Assembly (NCBI RefSeq): GCF_016902445.1
Contig: NZ_JACSNX010000008.1
Span: 24,789 to 88,788, forward strand
DNA from: Oscillibacter valericigenes
GTDB taxonomy: Bacteria; Bacillota; Clostridia; Oscillospirales; Oscillospiraceae
Reading direction: 5' to 3'
Length of the DNA stretch: 64,000 bases
Shown here piece by piece: positions 40,510 through 49,081 of the stretch. The notes below the pieces were generated by a model. It did not search any database, was not told where the DNA came from, and saw only the letters and a list, made by a program, of their open reading frames with translations. Position numbers and translations under genes: made by a program. How positions within the stretch are numbered: the first letter of the stretch is position 1; each line of letters begins with the position of its first letter.

Positions 40510-41868
40510 ATGATGATGACGACACTGACCACCACCCGACGGGGACGCTGCGCGGGGATCAAAGACTGGCAGGCTCAGTACCAGGCGCTGCAGATGACTG
40601 CCCGGGAGGCGGCGGAGCTGATCCGGGACGGGGATGTCCTGGCGTTTGCGGCCATGGCCAACTGGCCGTGGGAGCTGGACAGCGCCCTGGCGGAGCGCCT
40701 GCTGAAAACAGGCGGCCATGTGGCCATCCACGGCCATTTCATCCCGGCGGGGACCCGGCTGCTGACGCCGGAGCTGGCAGGCCAGGTGACCTATGACTCC
40801 AACTTCTACGGTGTGGAGCGGAGCCTGGCGCCCATGGGGAACGTCCGCTTCGTCCCCACCAACCTGAGCCAGACCGTGGACTGGCTCAGGTCCCGAAAGC
40901 CCCGGGTGGCGGCCCTGACCTGTTCGCCCCCGGACGCAGACGGGTGGATGAGCCGCTCCCTGTGGGCGGCGTCACTGCACCGGAGGCTGCTTGAGCAGTG
41001 CGAGCTGGTGCTGGTGGAGGTGAATCCCAGGCTGCCTGACATCGCCAGCGACGGAGCGTGCCACACCCGCCTCCATGTCTCGGAGGTGGACGGGATCATA
41101 TCCTCAGACCGGCCTCTGGTGGAGACGCCCGTCGCGGCCGGGAACGAGGCGGACCGCCGCATCGCCGGCTACATTGCGGAGCTGGTGCCGGACGGCGCCT
41201 GCCTCCAGCTGGGGCTCGGGGGCCTTGCCAACATCGTGGGAGAGTGTTTGGTCCACGCGGGGAAGCGGGACCTGGGCATCCAGACGGAGGTGCTGAGCAC
41301 CGGCGTCATGGAGCTGATGCGCAGCGGTGTGGTGAACAACAGCCGCAAGCAGACCTGCCCCGGCCGAACGGTATGCGGCCATCTGGTGGGCGGGCAGGAG
41401 CTGTGGGACTTTGCCGGCGGCAATCCGGTCTTCTGCCAGCGGGAGCTCAGCTGGGTGAACGACGCCCGGAACATCGCCCGGAACGACCGGGTGATCTCCG
41501 TGAACAACGCCCTGGAGATCGACCTCACCGGCCAGGTGAACGCCGAGTCCATCGGCCCCCGGCAGTACTCCGGCACCGGCGGCCAGCTGGAGTGGATCCT
41601 GGGCGCCCAGTGGTCTGAGGGGGGCAAGAGCATCCTGGCCCTCCGGTCCAGCTACCGGGACAAGGCAGGGGTGCTCCGCTCCAAGATCGTGCCCCAGCTG
41701 ACTCCCGGCAGCGTGGTGACCACGCCCCGCACCTGCGTGCAGTACGTGGTGACGGAGTACGGCGTGGCGGACCTGAAGTACAAGAGCACACTGGAGCGGG
41801 CCCGGGCGCTGATCGCCATCGCCCATCCGGACTTCCGCCGGGAGCTGGAGCGGCAGATGCCTCTCTGA
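40510..41868 (+). CDS. Acetyl-CoA hydrolase/CoA transferase family protein
   Basis: A 452-residue class I CoA transferase of the Cat1/4-hydroxybutyrate CoA-transferase group. LQLGLGGLANIVGE binds CoA, NAESIGPRQYSGTGGQ contains the likely catalytic Glu, and the C-terminal VVTEYGVADLKYKSTLERA and IAHPDFR are family hallmarks. It moves CoA between acetate, butyrate, 4-hydroxybutyrate or similar acids and their acyl-CoAs. It stands alone between a phospholipase C-like gene and lrgAB, with a hairpin after it. Substrate is not predictable. Confidence 0.88.
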   Translation: MMMTTLTTTRRGRCAGIKDWQAQYQALQMTAREAAELIRDGDVLAFAAMANWPWELDSALAERLLKTGGHVAIHGHFIPAGTRLLTPELAGQVTYDSNFYGVERSLAPMGNVRFVPTNLSQTVDWLRSRKPRVAALTCSPPDADGWMSRSLWAASLHRRLLEQCELVLVEVNPRLPDIASDGACHTRLHVSEVDGIISSDRPLVETPVAAGNEADRRIAGYIAELVPDGACLQLGLGGLANIVGECLVHAGKRDLGIQTEVLSTGVMELMRSGVVNNSRKQTCPGRTVCGHLVGGQELWDFAGGNPVFCQRELSWVNDARNIARNDRVISVNNALEIDLTGQVNAESIGPRQYSGTGGQLEWILGAQWSEGGKSILALRSSYRDKAGVLRSKIVPQLTPGSVVTTPRTCVQYVVTEYGVADLKYKSTLERARALIAIAHPDFRRELERQMPL

Positions 41869-41917
41869 GTGCCACGGCCCGCCGCTGTCCGCAGGAGATC
41901 TTTTGGACGACCTGGAC

Positions 41918-41948
41918 AAGGCCCCGCCTCTGCAAGGCGGGGCCTTGT
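41918..41948. terminator. Hairpin after the CoA transferase gene
   Basis: CAAGGCCCCGCCT and AGGCGGGGCCTTG, 13-bp stem with a 5-base loop; only a short T-stretch follows. Confidence 0.75.
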
Positions 41949-41998
41949 GCGGTTTTGCTGAAATTTGCCCCGGCGGCTCAAAAAGAGAGCGGAGGGAT

Positions 41999-42027
41999 TT
42001 GACATTCTCCTGCCGCCTCCGTAGAAT
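41999..42027 (+). promoter_or_regulatory. Promoter of lrgAB
   Basis: TTGACA and TAGAAT with a 17-base spacer, about 80 bases before the TTG start. Confidence 0.75.
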
Positions 42028-42107
42028 AAAAAAGTTAAAAAATCCGCGTCTGCTGAAAAGACGGCGCAAAGAAACGCGGCGGGGGACCGCCGGGAGAGGC
42101 GGCTGTT

Positions 42108-42470
42108 TTGAAACTTCTGACCCAAATCGGCATCATCTTCGGCATCTGCTGGATCAGCGCCTGCATCGAACAGGTGCTGCCCTTCACCCTGCCGGCCAGC
42201 ATCATCGGCATGCTGCTGCTCCTGCTTCTGCTGCTTGCGGGCGTGGTGCGGACAGAACACATCCGGGAGAAATCGGACTATCTGCTGGGAAATCTCCCCT
42301 TCTTCTTCATCCCCGCCGGCGTCAGCATCCTGAACTATGTGGACGTGCTGCGGGAGAATCTGGCGGCGCTGATCGTCATCTGCACCGTGTCTCTGGCGGC
42401 CACCTTTGCCGTCACGGTGTGGACCGTGCGGCTCACCAGCCGCCTGCTGGAGAGGGGGAAGCGGAGATGA
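42108..42470 (+). CDS. lrgA: LrgA/CidA family holin-like protein
   Basis: A 120-residue protein with four membrane helices and the CidA/LrgA pattern LPFTLPASIIGMLLLLLLLL and LLGNLPFFFIPAGVSILNYV. Start is a TTG after GGGAGAGG. Such proteins were first seen as holin-like or antiholin-like factors for murein hydrolase export and later tied to pyruvate uptake; which applies here is open. The stop overlaps the lrgB start. Confidence 0.88.
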   Translation: MKLLTQIGIIFGICWISACIEQVLPFTLPASIIGMLLLLLLLLAGVVRTEHIREKSDYLLGNLPFFFIPAGVSILNYVDVLRENLAALIVICTVSLAATFAVTVWTVRLTSRLLERGKRR

Positions 42471-43156
42471 GCGCCCTGTGGGAGTCCCCCTTCTTCGGGG
42501 TGACGCTGACCATCCTGGCCTACTGGGCGGGATGCAGGATCCAGAAAAGGACCGGCCTTGTGATCTGCAACGGCCTGGTGCTGGCGGTGGGGATGATCGT
42601 CGCCGTGCTGGTGATCTTCGACATCCCGTATGAGGCCTACAACGCCGGCGGCAGCCTCATCAACCTCTTTCTGGGGCCGGCCACGGTCTGCCTGGCGGTG
42701 ACCATCTACGCCCAGATCGACCAGCTGAAGAAGAACCTGCTGCCCATCCTGGCGGGCTGTGCGGCGGGGGCGCTGACCTCCGTGCTCAGCATCTGGGGGC
42801 TGTGCCGTCTGTTCGGCCTGGACCGGGAGCTGACGGTCTCCCTCCTGCCCAAGTCCGTCACCACCCCCATCGCCACGGCACTGGCGGAGGGTCAGGGCGG
42901 CATCGTATCCATCACCGTGGCGGCGGTGATCTACACCGGCATCCTGGGGAATCTGTGCGCCCCGTTCCTGATCCGCCTGTTCCGGGTGAAGGACCCGGTG
43001 GCGGCGGGACTGGGCATCGGCGCCTGCAGCCACGCCATGGGCACCGCCCGGGCCCTGGAGCTGGGAGAGACGGAGGGCGCCATGAGCGGCCTTGCCATCG
43101 GCCTGTGCGGCATTGTCACCACGCTGGTCGTGCTGTGTCTCGGCGGGCTGCTGTGA
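42467..43156 (+). CDS. lrgB: LrgB family membrane protein
   Basis: A 229-residue partner with about six or seven helices. LPKSVTTPIATALAEGQGGI and LGIGACSHAMGTARALELGE are signature stretches of LrgB/CidB. It starts at an ATGA overlap with lrgA, so the two are translated together. It forms the larger membrane component of the system. Confidence 0.9.
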   Translation: MSALWESPFFGVTLTILAYWAGCRIQKRTGLVICNGLVLAVGMIVAVLVIFDIPYEAYNAGGSLINLFLGPATVCLAVTIYAQIDQLKKNLLPILAGCAAGALTSVLSIWGLCRLFGLDRELTVSLLPKSVTTPIATALAEGQGGIVSITVAAVIYTGILGNLCAPFLIRLFRVKDPVAAGLGIGACSHAMGTARALELGETEGAMSGLAIGLCGIVTTLVVLCLGGLL

Positions 43157-43174
43157 AAGCGCAGGGCAGAAGAG

Positions 43175-43203
43175 AAGGTCCCGGCCAAAGGCCGGGACCT
43201 TCT
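43175..43203. terminator. Bidirectional terminator between lrgB and glnN
   Basis: GAAGGTCCCGGCC-AAA-GGCCGGGACCTTC, 13-bp stem between convergent genes. Confidence 0.88.
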
Positions 43204-43211
43204 TGCGGATT

Positions 43212-45299
43212 TTACACGTAGAACAGCAGATCGCTGTACACCGGGAAGGGCCAGTAATCGGAGGCGGTCAGCGTCTCCAGCTGGTCGGCGGCCTCCCGGG
43301 CTTTCGCCATATCCGGGATCAGCACATCGTGGCAGTAGTTCATGGCCGCAGTGGCGTCGGCGGGGATGGCGTCCAGGTCGGCCTCCATTTTGGCGCAGAT
43401 CTCCTGCAGGGCGTCCGTCAGGGCGGCGATCTCCTTGGCGGTGGAGGTCTCATACTGGCGGGAGACACCCATGGCGTCCTTGTGATAGGCCCGCTGGCAC
43501 AGATCGTCGGCGTACTTGGAGACGGCAGGCAGGATCTGGTGGCGGATCATGTCCGCCATGGTCTTGGCCTCAATGGTCAGGACGGTGGAGTAGTTCTCGA
43601 TGTGGATCTCGGCCCGGGCCTCGATCTCCCCCTTGGTGTAGATGCCGTGGTTGATGAACAGATCCATGTTCTTCTGGGCGGTGTACACGGGCAGGGCATC
43701 GGCGGTGGAGGTCAGGTTGTACAGGCCCCGCTTCTTGGCCTCCTCCAGCCAGGCGTCGTCATACCCGTTGCCGTTGAAGATGATCCGCTGATGCTCGGTG
43801 AAGACCCGGCGGATCAGCTTCTGCAGGTCCGCCTGGAAGTCCCGGGAGGGCTCCAGCTCGTCGGCGAACTGCTTCAGCTCCTCGGCCATGATGGTGTTCA
43901 GGGCGATGTTGGGACCGGAGATGGACTGGGAGGCGCCCAGCATCCGGAACTCGAACTTGTTGCCGGTAAAGGCCATGGGAGAGGTGCGGTTGCGGTCCGT
44001 GTTGTCCTGCCGGATGGCAGGCAGGGCATCCACGCCGATCTCCAGGGTCCGCTTGCCGGCGCTCTGGAAGTCCGTGTCGTGGATGATGGACTCCACCACA
44101 GCGGACAGCTCATCGCCCAGGAAGATGGACAGCACGGCGGGCGGCGCCTCCTGGGCGCCCAGCCGGTGGTCATTGCCGGGGAAGGCCACTGTGGCCCGCA
44201 GGAAGTCCTGATAGTCGTCCACGCCCTTGACGAAGGCCGCCAGGAACAGAAGAAACCGGGCGTTCTGCCGGGGCGTGGAGCCGGGCTTGAACAGGTTCTT
44301 GCCGGTGTCGGTGGACAGGGACCAGTTGTCGTGCTTGCCGGAGCCATTGACGCCGGCAAAGGGCTTTTCGTGCAGCAGGCACACCAAGCCGTGGCGGTCT
44401 GCCACCTTCTTCATCATCTCCATCACCAGCTGGTTCTGGTCGCAGGCGGAGTTGGCGTCGGTGTAGATGGGGGCCATCTCGTGCTGGGAGGGGGCCACCT
44501 CATTGTGCTTGGTCTTGCTGAGCACGCCCAGCTTCCACAGCTCCTCGTCCAGATCCTTCATATAGGCGGCCACCCGGGGACGGATGGCGCCGAAGTAGTG
44601 GTCCTCCAGCTCCTGGCCCTTGGGGGGCTTGGCGCCGAACAGGGTCCGGCCGCACATCCGCAGATCCTCCCGCTTGGCGTACTGGGCCTTGTCGATTAGG
44701 AAGTACTCCTGCTCCGGGCCCACCTGAGCCACCACCCGCTTGGTCTCCGTGTCGCCGAACAGCCGCAGGATGCGGACCGCCTGACGACTGACCTCCTCCA
44801 TGGACCGCAGCAGGGGGGTCTTTTTGTCCAGAGCCTCGCCGGAGTAGGAGCAGAAGATGGTGGGGATGCACAGGGAGCCCTCCTTGATGAAGGCGAAGGA
44901 GGTGGGGTCCCAGGCGGTGTAGCCCCGGGCCTCGAAGGTGGCCCGCAGACCGCCGGAGGGGAAGGAGGAGGCGTCGGGCTCGCCCCGGACCAGCTCCTTG
45001 CCGGAGAACTCCATCATGATCTTGCCGCCGCCGGCGGGGGCGATGAAGCTGTCGTGCTTCTCGGCGGTGACGCCGGTCATGGGCTGGAACCAGTGGGTGT
45101 AGTGGGTGGCGCCCTTCTCCACGGCCCACTGCTTCATGGCCTCGGCGATCTCATTGGCGGTGGAGATGTCCAGCGGGGTCCCATCCGTGACACAGGTCTT
45201 CCAGGCGCCGTAGGATGCGGACGAGAGGCGCTCTTTCATGGTCTCCTCGTTGAAGACCATGCTGCCGAACAGTTCGGGGAGCTTCATAGTGGTACTCAT
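43212..45299 (-). CDS. glnN: Glutamine synthetase type III
   Basis: A 695-residue GSIII, the long dodecameric form found in Bacteroidetes and Clostridia. Diagnostic stretches are APAGGGKIMMEFSGKELVRG, EARGYTAWDPTSFAF, VGPEQEYFLID, NEVAPSQHEMAPIY and the ATP/Glu site GVNGSGKHDNWSLSTD. It condenses glutamate and ammonia with ATP. ATG at 45299 is preferred over the one at 45308, which touches the AGGAGG ribosome site. The gene is read alone; a palindrome within the promoter suggests a regulator. asnB, which uses glutamine, lies directly upstream on the same strand. Confidence 0.97.
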   Translation of the reverse strand: MSTTMKLPELFGSMVFNEETMKERLSSASYGAWKTCVTDGTPLDISTANEIAEAMKQWAVEKGATHYTHWFQPMTGVTAEKHDSFIAPAGGGKIMMEFSGKELVRGEPDASSFPSGGLRATFEARGYTAWDPTSFAFIKEGSLCIPTIFCSYSGEALDKKTPLLRSMEEVSRQAVRILRLFGDTETKRVVAQVGPEQEYFLIDKAQYAKREDLRMCGRTLFGAKPPKGQELEDHYFGAIRPRVAAYMKDLDEELWKLGVLSKTKHNEVAPSQHEMAPIYTDANSACDQNQLVMEMMKKVADRHGLVCLLHEKPFAGVNGSGKHDNWSLSTDTGKNLFKPGSTPRQNARFLLFLAAFVKGVDDYQDFLRATVAFPGNDHRLGAQEAPPAVLSIFLGDELSAVVESIIHDTDFQSAGKRTLEIGVDALPAIRQDNTDRNRTSPMAFTGNKFEFRMLGASQSISGPNIALNTIMAEELKQFADELEPSRDFQADLQKLIRRVFTEHQRIIFNGNGYDDAWLEEAKKRGLYNLTSTADALPVYTAQKNMDLFINHGIYTKGEIEARAEIHIENYSTVLTIEAKTMADMIRHQILPAVSKYADDLCQRAYHKDAMGVSRQYETSTAKEIAALTDALQEICAKMEADLDAIPADATAAMNYCHDVLIPDMAKAREAADQLETLTASDYWPFPVYSDLLFYV

Positions 45300-45330
45300 G
45301 CGTTTCATCCTCCTGTATTGATCAAATGGT

Positions 45331-45360
45331 ATCGTATCATATCCGATATGGGAAACTCAA
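45331..45360 (-). promoter_or_regulatory. Promoter of glnN with internal palindrome
   Basis: TTGAGT and TACGAT on the minus strand, 18-base spacer. The spacer holds the palindrome CATATC-C-GATATG (45338-45350), a possible operator. Confidence 0.65.
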
Positions 45361-45382
45361 TAGGCTCCCGGCGTTTTGCGGT

Positions 45383-46966
45383 TTATTTGCCGCTGTCGCC
45401 GTAGTTGGACAGGACCCGGGCGGAGGGATCGTCCACATCGCAGCCCTCCCAGGACTTGTTGGGCATCCAGAAGTCCCGGATCATCCGGGCCTGGCCGGGG
45501 TAATACTGCTCGAAGATCTCCCGGTACAGCAGGCTCTCCTTGGTGAAGGGGGGGCAGTAGTCGTACTTGCGCCGCAGCGTCTCGAATTCGAGGTCCGTGT
45601 ATTTCTCCTCGGCGTAGGCCTTCAGGTCGTCCACCATGGAGTGGCCCACCGCGTCGGAGAAGGCGGCCTTCTGCCGCCAGAGGATGCTGTCCGGCAGCAG
45701 GTGGTCTTTTTCAAAGGCGTGGCGCAGCAGATACTTGCCCATGTGATAGGTGTTCTGCTTCAGCTTGGGATCCACGCGCATGACGTATTTCACGAAGTCC
45801 AGGTCGCCGAAGGGCACCCGGGCCTCCAGGGAGTTGACGGAGATGCACCGGTCCGCCCGCAGCACGTCGTACATGTGCAGCTCATCCACACGCTTCTTGG
45901 ACTCGGCCTGGAAGGCCTCGGCGCTGGGGGCGAAGTCCGTGTACTTGTAGCCGAAGAGTTCGTCGGAAATCTCGCCGGTCAGCAGCACCCGCACGTCTGT
46001 CCGCTCGTGGATGGCCTTGCAGCAGAGGTACATCCCCATGCTGGCCCGGATGGTGGTGATGTCCCAGGTGCCCAGGGCGGCGATGACGATGGGCAGCGCC
46101 GCCAGGACCTCCTCCCGGGTCATGTAGACCTCCGTGTGGTCGGCGCCCATGAACTCCGCCGCCTCCCGGGCGTATTTCAGATCGATGGCGTCCGTGTCCA
46201 TGCCGATGGCGAAGGTGCGGATCTTCTTCCCCAGCACCACCGAGGAGATGGCACACACCAGGGAGGAGTCCAGCCCGCCGGAGAGCAGGAAGCCCAGGGG
46301 GGCGTCCGCGTCCAGCCGTTTGTCCACGGCGGCGATCAGCTTGTTGCGGATGTTGCGGCAGACGGTCTCCAGATCGTCGGCGGAATACTGGGTGACAGTG
46401 GTGAGATCCGCGTACCGGACGAATCTCCCGTCCGCGTAGTAGTGTCCCGGCGGGAAGGGGCAGATCTCCCTGCACAGCCCCACCAGGTTCTTCGGCTCGC
46501 TGGCAAAGACGATGGCGCCGGCGCGATCATAGCCGTAGTACAGGGGCCGGATGCCGATGGGGTCCCGGGCGGCGATGAGATCGCCCTTTTTGGCGTCGTA
46601 GATAATCAGGGCGAACTCTGCGTCCAGCTTGGCGAACATGTCCAGGCCGTACTCTTTGTACAGGGGCAGCAGGATCTCGCAGTCGCTGCCGCTTTGGAAC
46701 TGGTAGCCTTTTTCCGCCAGCTGCCGCTTCAGGGGACGGAAGCCGTAGATCTCGCCGTTGCAGACCACGTAGCTGCCGTCCAGCTCAAAGGGCTGCATGC
46801 CCGCCTCTGTCAGACCCATGATGGCCAGCCGGTGGAAGCACAGCCAGCCGGACGGGGTCTCGATGATCCGGGACATGTCCGGCCCCCGGGAGCGGGTCCG
46901 GTCAAAGAAGGGCAGCAGCTCTTCTTTCGTGTGGGTCTTTCTGGAAAAGCCCATGATCGCGCACAT
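45383..46966 (-). CDS. asnB: Asparagine synthase (glutamine-hydrolysing)
   Basis: A 527-residue AsnB. It starts MCAIMGFSRK, with Cys2 as the glutaminase nucleophile after removal of Met, and continues with RGPDMSR and CNGEIYGF for the glutaminase domain. The synthetase domain has the ATP-binding SGGLDSSLV and LLTGEISDELFGY. It makes asparagine from aspartate, ATP and glutamine. A T-box leader with an AAC (Asn) specifier precedes it, a direct match of regulation and product. Confidence 0.97.
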   Translation of the reverse strand: MCAIMGFSRKTHTKEELLPFFDRTRSRGPDMSRIIETPSGWLCFHRLAIMGLTEAGMQPFELDGSYVVCNGEIYGFRPLKRQLAEKGYQFQSGSDCEILLPLYKEYGLDMFAKLDAEFALIIYDAKKGDLIAARDPIGIRPLYYGYDRAGAIVFASEPKNLVGLCREICPFPPGHYYADGRFVRYADLTTVTQYSADDLETVCRNIRNKLIAAVDKRLDADAPLGFLLSGGLDSSLVCAISSVVLGKKIRTFAIGMDTDAIDLKYAREAAEFMGADHTEVYMTREEVLAALPIVIAALGTWDITTIRASMGMYLCCKAIHERTDVRVLLTGEISDELFGYKYTDFAPSAEAFQAESKKRVDELHMYDVLRADRCISVNSLEARVPFGDLDFVKYVMRVDPKLKQNTYHMGKYLLRHAFEKDHLLPDSILWRQKAAFSDAVGHSMVDDLKAYAEEKYTDLEFETLRRKYDYCPPFTKESLLYREIFEQYYPGQARMIRDFWMPNKSWEGCDVDDPSARVLSNYGDSGK

Positions 46967-46990
46967 AAATAAAAGCACCTCCGGATATTG

Positions 46991-47288
46991 AAAAACGCAG
47001 CTTCCTCCTAAAATTTTAGGACGAATAGCTGCGATCCGCGGTGCCACCTAATTTGCCCCCGTATGGGGACCCCTTTCAAAGCTCCAACAAGCCCGTGTGA
47101 GATAACGATCACAACTCGTCGCACTTACTGACGGAGACCCGCGTTCAGATTGCAGCTACGGAGTGTTCTTCCCGTGGACTCTTTGTGCGGGGTTCCCACT
47201 GTCTCCCGCTCACTGAACCGGAACTTCCACGGTACTTTTCTCCATCAACGCCTTTGCTGATGTCTGATTGTCCTCGATTTGGAATCGA
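46991..47288 (-). promoter_or_regulatory. T-box leader of asnB (asparagine specifier)
   Basis: The T-box core AGGTGGCACCGCGG lies at 47049-47036, followed by a terminator whose arms CGCAGCT/AGCTGCG end in TTTTTC (47033-46991). Stem I is full-length, with a GATGGAGAAAAGTA element and a GGGAAGAACACTCC specifier loop. The specifier is AAC at 47167-47165, asparagine, followed by the usual purine. Uncharged tRNA-Asn should permit read-through into asnB. Confidence 0.93.
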
Positions 47289-47295
47289 TGGTAGC

Positions 47296-47325
47296 AGTGT
47301 ATCACCGCAGTTGCGGAGATGTCAA
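47296..47325 (-). promoter_or_regulatory. Promoter of the asnB T-box transcript
   Basis: TTGACA and TACACT on the minus strand with an 18-base spacer. Confidence 0.8.
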
Positions 47326-47329
47326 CGTC

Positions 47330-47478
47330 GAAATAGACAAAATCAGCCTGCTTTTTTCGGCAACCTTTTTCTGGAAAGTCCAGCGGCAGCCTCCTCCCGG
47401 CGCCTCCTGCCGGTAAACGGCACCGGCGCCCCGCCCGCCGGGAAGGCGGCGGTCAGGGCGCCGGGATGGGCTGATCGA
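47330..47478. other. Intergenic region between asnB promoter and purB
   Basis: About 150 bases downstream of purB. It contains a loosely paired GC-rich segment (GGCGCCGGTGCCG...CGGCAGGAGGCGCC on the minus strand) that might end purB transcription; no gene is seen. Confidence 0.4.
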
Positions 47479-48897
47479 TCAGAGGCTGATCTCCGGGATC
47501 TCCCGGCTGGCGCCGGAGAGCAGGGGCCGCACCTGGGCCAGGAACGCGTCCACCTGCTCCGGGCAGCGGCCGATGTACAGCTTCGGATCCAGCACGGCCT
47601 CCATCTCCGCCTCCGTCATGCCGAAGGCGGGCTCCGCCGCGAGACGGGAGAGCAGGTCGCAGGGCTCCCCCTCCTTCATTTTGGCAGTGGCGGCCATGGA
47701 GCAGGTGCGGATGATCTCGTGGAGCTGCTGCCGGTCCCCGCCCCGCTTGACGCCCTCCATCATCAGGTTCTCCGTGGCGATGAAGGGCAGGTACTCCCGG
47801 CAGGTCCGGTCCACGATCTTCTCGTTGACATGGAGTCCGTCGGTGACGTTTTGGGCCAGGCGCAGGATGGCATCGGCGCACAGGAAGCCCTCCGGCATGG
47901 AGATGCGGCGGTTGGCGGAGTCGTCCAGCGTCCGCTCCAGCCACTGGACGGAGGCGGTCATGGGGGCGTTCATGGCATCCGCCATGAGATACCGGGCCAG
48001 GGAGCAGATCCGCTCGGACCGCATGGGATTGCGCTTGTAGGCCATGGCGCTGGATCCGATCTGGTTCTTCTCGAAGGGCTCCTCCACCTGCCGGTCGTGC
48101 TGCAGCAGGCGGATGTCGTTTGCCATCCGGTAGCAGCTCTGAGCGATGGCGGAGAGACAGTTCAGGATGCGGCTGTCCGCCTTCCGGGGATAGGTCTGGC
48201 CGCAGACGGAGAAGCACTGGTCAAAGCCGAACTCCGCGGCGATCTGCCGGTTCATCTCGTCGATCTTGGCGGTGTCCCCGTCGAAGAGGTCCACGAAGCT
48301 GGCCTCCGTGCCGGTGGTGCCCCGGCAGCCCAGGAACTTCATGTGGGAGAGCACGAAATCCAGCTCCTCCAGATCCGCCAGAAGGTCCTGCATCCAGAGA
48401 GTGGCACGCTTGCCCACCGTCACCAGCTGGGCGGGCTGATAGTGGGTGTAGCCCAGGGTGGGGGTGCCCTTGTAGGTGTCGGCGAATTCGGCCAGGTTGG
48501 ACACCACCGCCAGCAGCTCCCCCCGGAGGTACCGCAGGCCCTCCCGGTAAAGGATGAGGTCCGCGTTGTCGGTGACATAGCAGCTGGTGGCCCCCAGGTG
48601 GATGATGCCGGCGGCGGAGGGGGCCGCCTTGCCGTAGGTGTACACGTGGGCCATCACATCGTGGCGGACCTCTTTCTCACGCTGCGCCGCCATATCATAG
48701 TCGATGTCGGTGACGTGGGCCTCCAGCTCTGCCACCTGCTCCGCCGTGATGGGCAGGCCCAGATCGTGCTCCGCCCGGGCCAGGGCCACCCACAGCCGCC
48801 GCCAGGTCTGAAAGCGCATGTCCGGGGAGAACAGGTGCAGCATGAACGCCGAGGCATACCGGGACGCCAGGGGGGATTCGTATTTGTCCTTGGACAT
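47479..48897 (-). CDS. purB: Adenylosuccinate lyase
   Basis: A 472-residue fumarase/aspartase superfamily lyase. The signature loop GSSAMAYKRNPMRSE with the catalytic Ser is intact; HLGATSCYVTDNADLILYRE and TLGYTHYQPAQLVTVGKR hold the catalytic His residues. It splits SAICAR and adenylosuccinate in purine synthesis. ATG at 48897 follows AAGGAGG. It lies downstream of purA on the same strand but a palindromic element of about 120 bases separates them. Confidence 0.96.
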   Translation of the reverse strand: MSKDKYESPLASRYASAFMLHLFSPDMRFQTWRRLWVALARAEHDLGLPITAEQVAELEAHVTDIDYDMAAQREKEVRHDVMAHVYTYGKAAPSAAGIIHLGATSCYVTDNADLILYREGLRYLRGELLAVVSNLAEFADTYKGTPTLGYTHYQPAQLVTVGKRATLWMQDLLADLEELDFVLSHMKFLGCRGTTGTEASFVDLFDGDTAKIDEMNRQIAAEFGFDQCFSVCGQTYPRKADSRILNCLSAIAQSCYRMANDIRLLQHDRQVEEPFEKNQIGSSAMAYKRNPMRSERICSLARYLMADAMNAPMTASVQWLERTLDDSANRRISMPEGFLCADAILRLAQNVTDGLHVNEKIVDRTCREYLPFIATENLMMEGVKRGGDRQQLHEIIRTCSMAATAKMKEGEPCDLLSRLAAEPAFGMTEAEMEAVLDPKLYIGRCPEQVDAFLAQVRPLLSGASREIPEISL

Positions 48898-48937
48898 AGG
48901 AAGGACCTCCTTTTCCACAGAAAATCGATGTTGAAAA

Positions 48938-49056
48938 AATTAGGAATTAGGAGCTAGGAGTTAGGGATTGAGGTGTCCGGCACAGCCGGACAGATTTCAT
49001 TCGATCGTCGCCGAAGGCGACTCCACAATTCCTAATTCCTCATTCCTAATTCCTAA
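48938..49056. repeat. Palindromic AATTAGG-repeat element
   Basis: AATTAGGAATTAGGAGCTAG...(48938-48965) and ...AATTCCTAATTCCTCATTCC...(49026-49056) form long inverted ends. Inside are two perfect small hairpins, TGTCCGGC-ACA-GCCGGACA and GTCGCC-GAA-GGCGAC. It resembles a short non-autonomous element and may end purA transcription. Confidence 0.7.
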
Positions 49057-49081
49057 CGAAGAAACGCGCACAGAATCCAGC

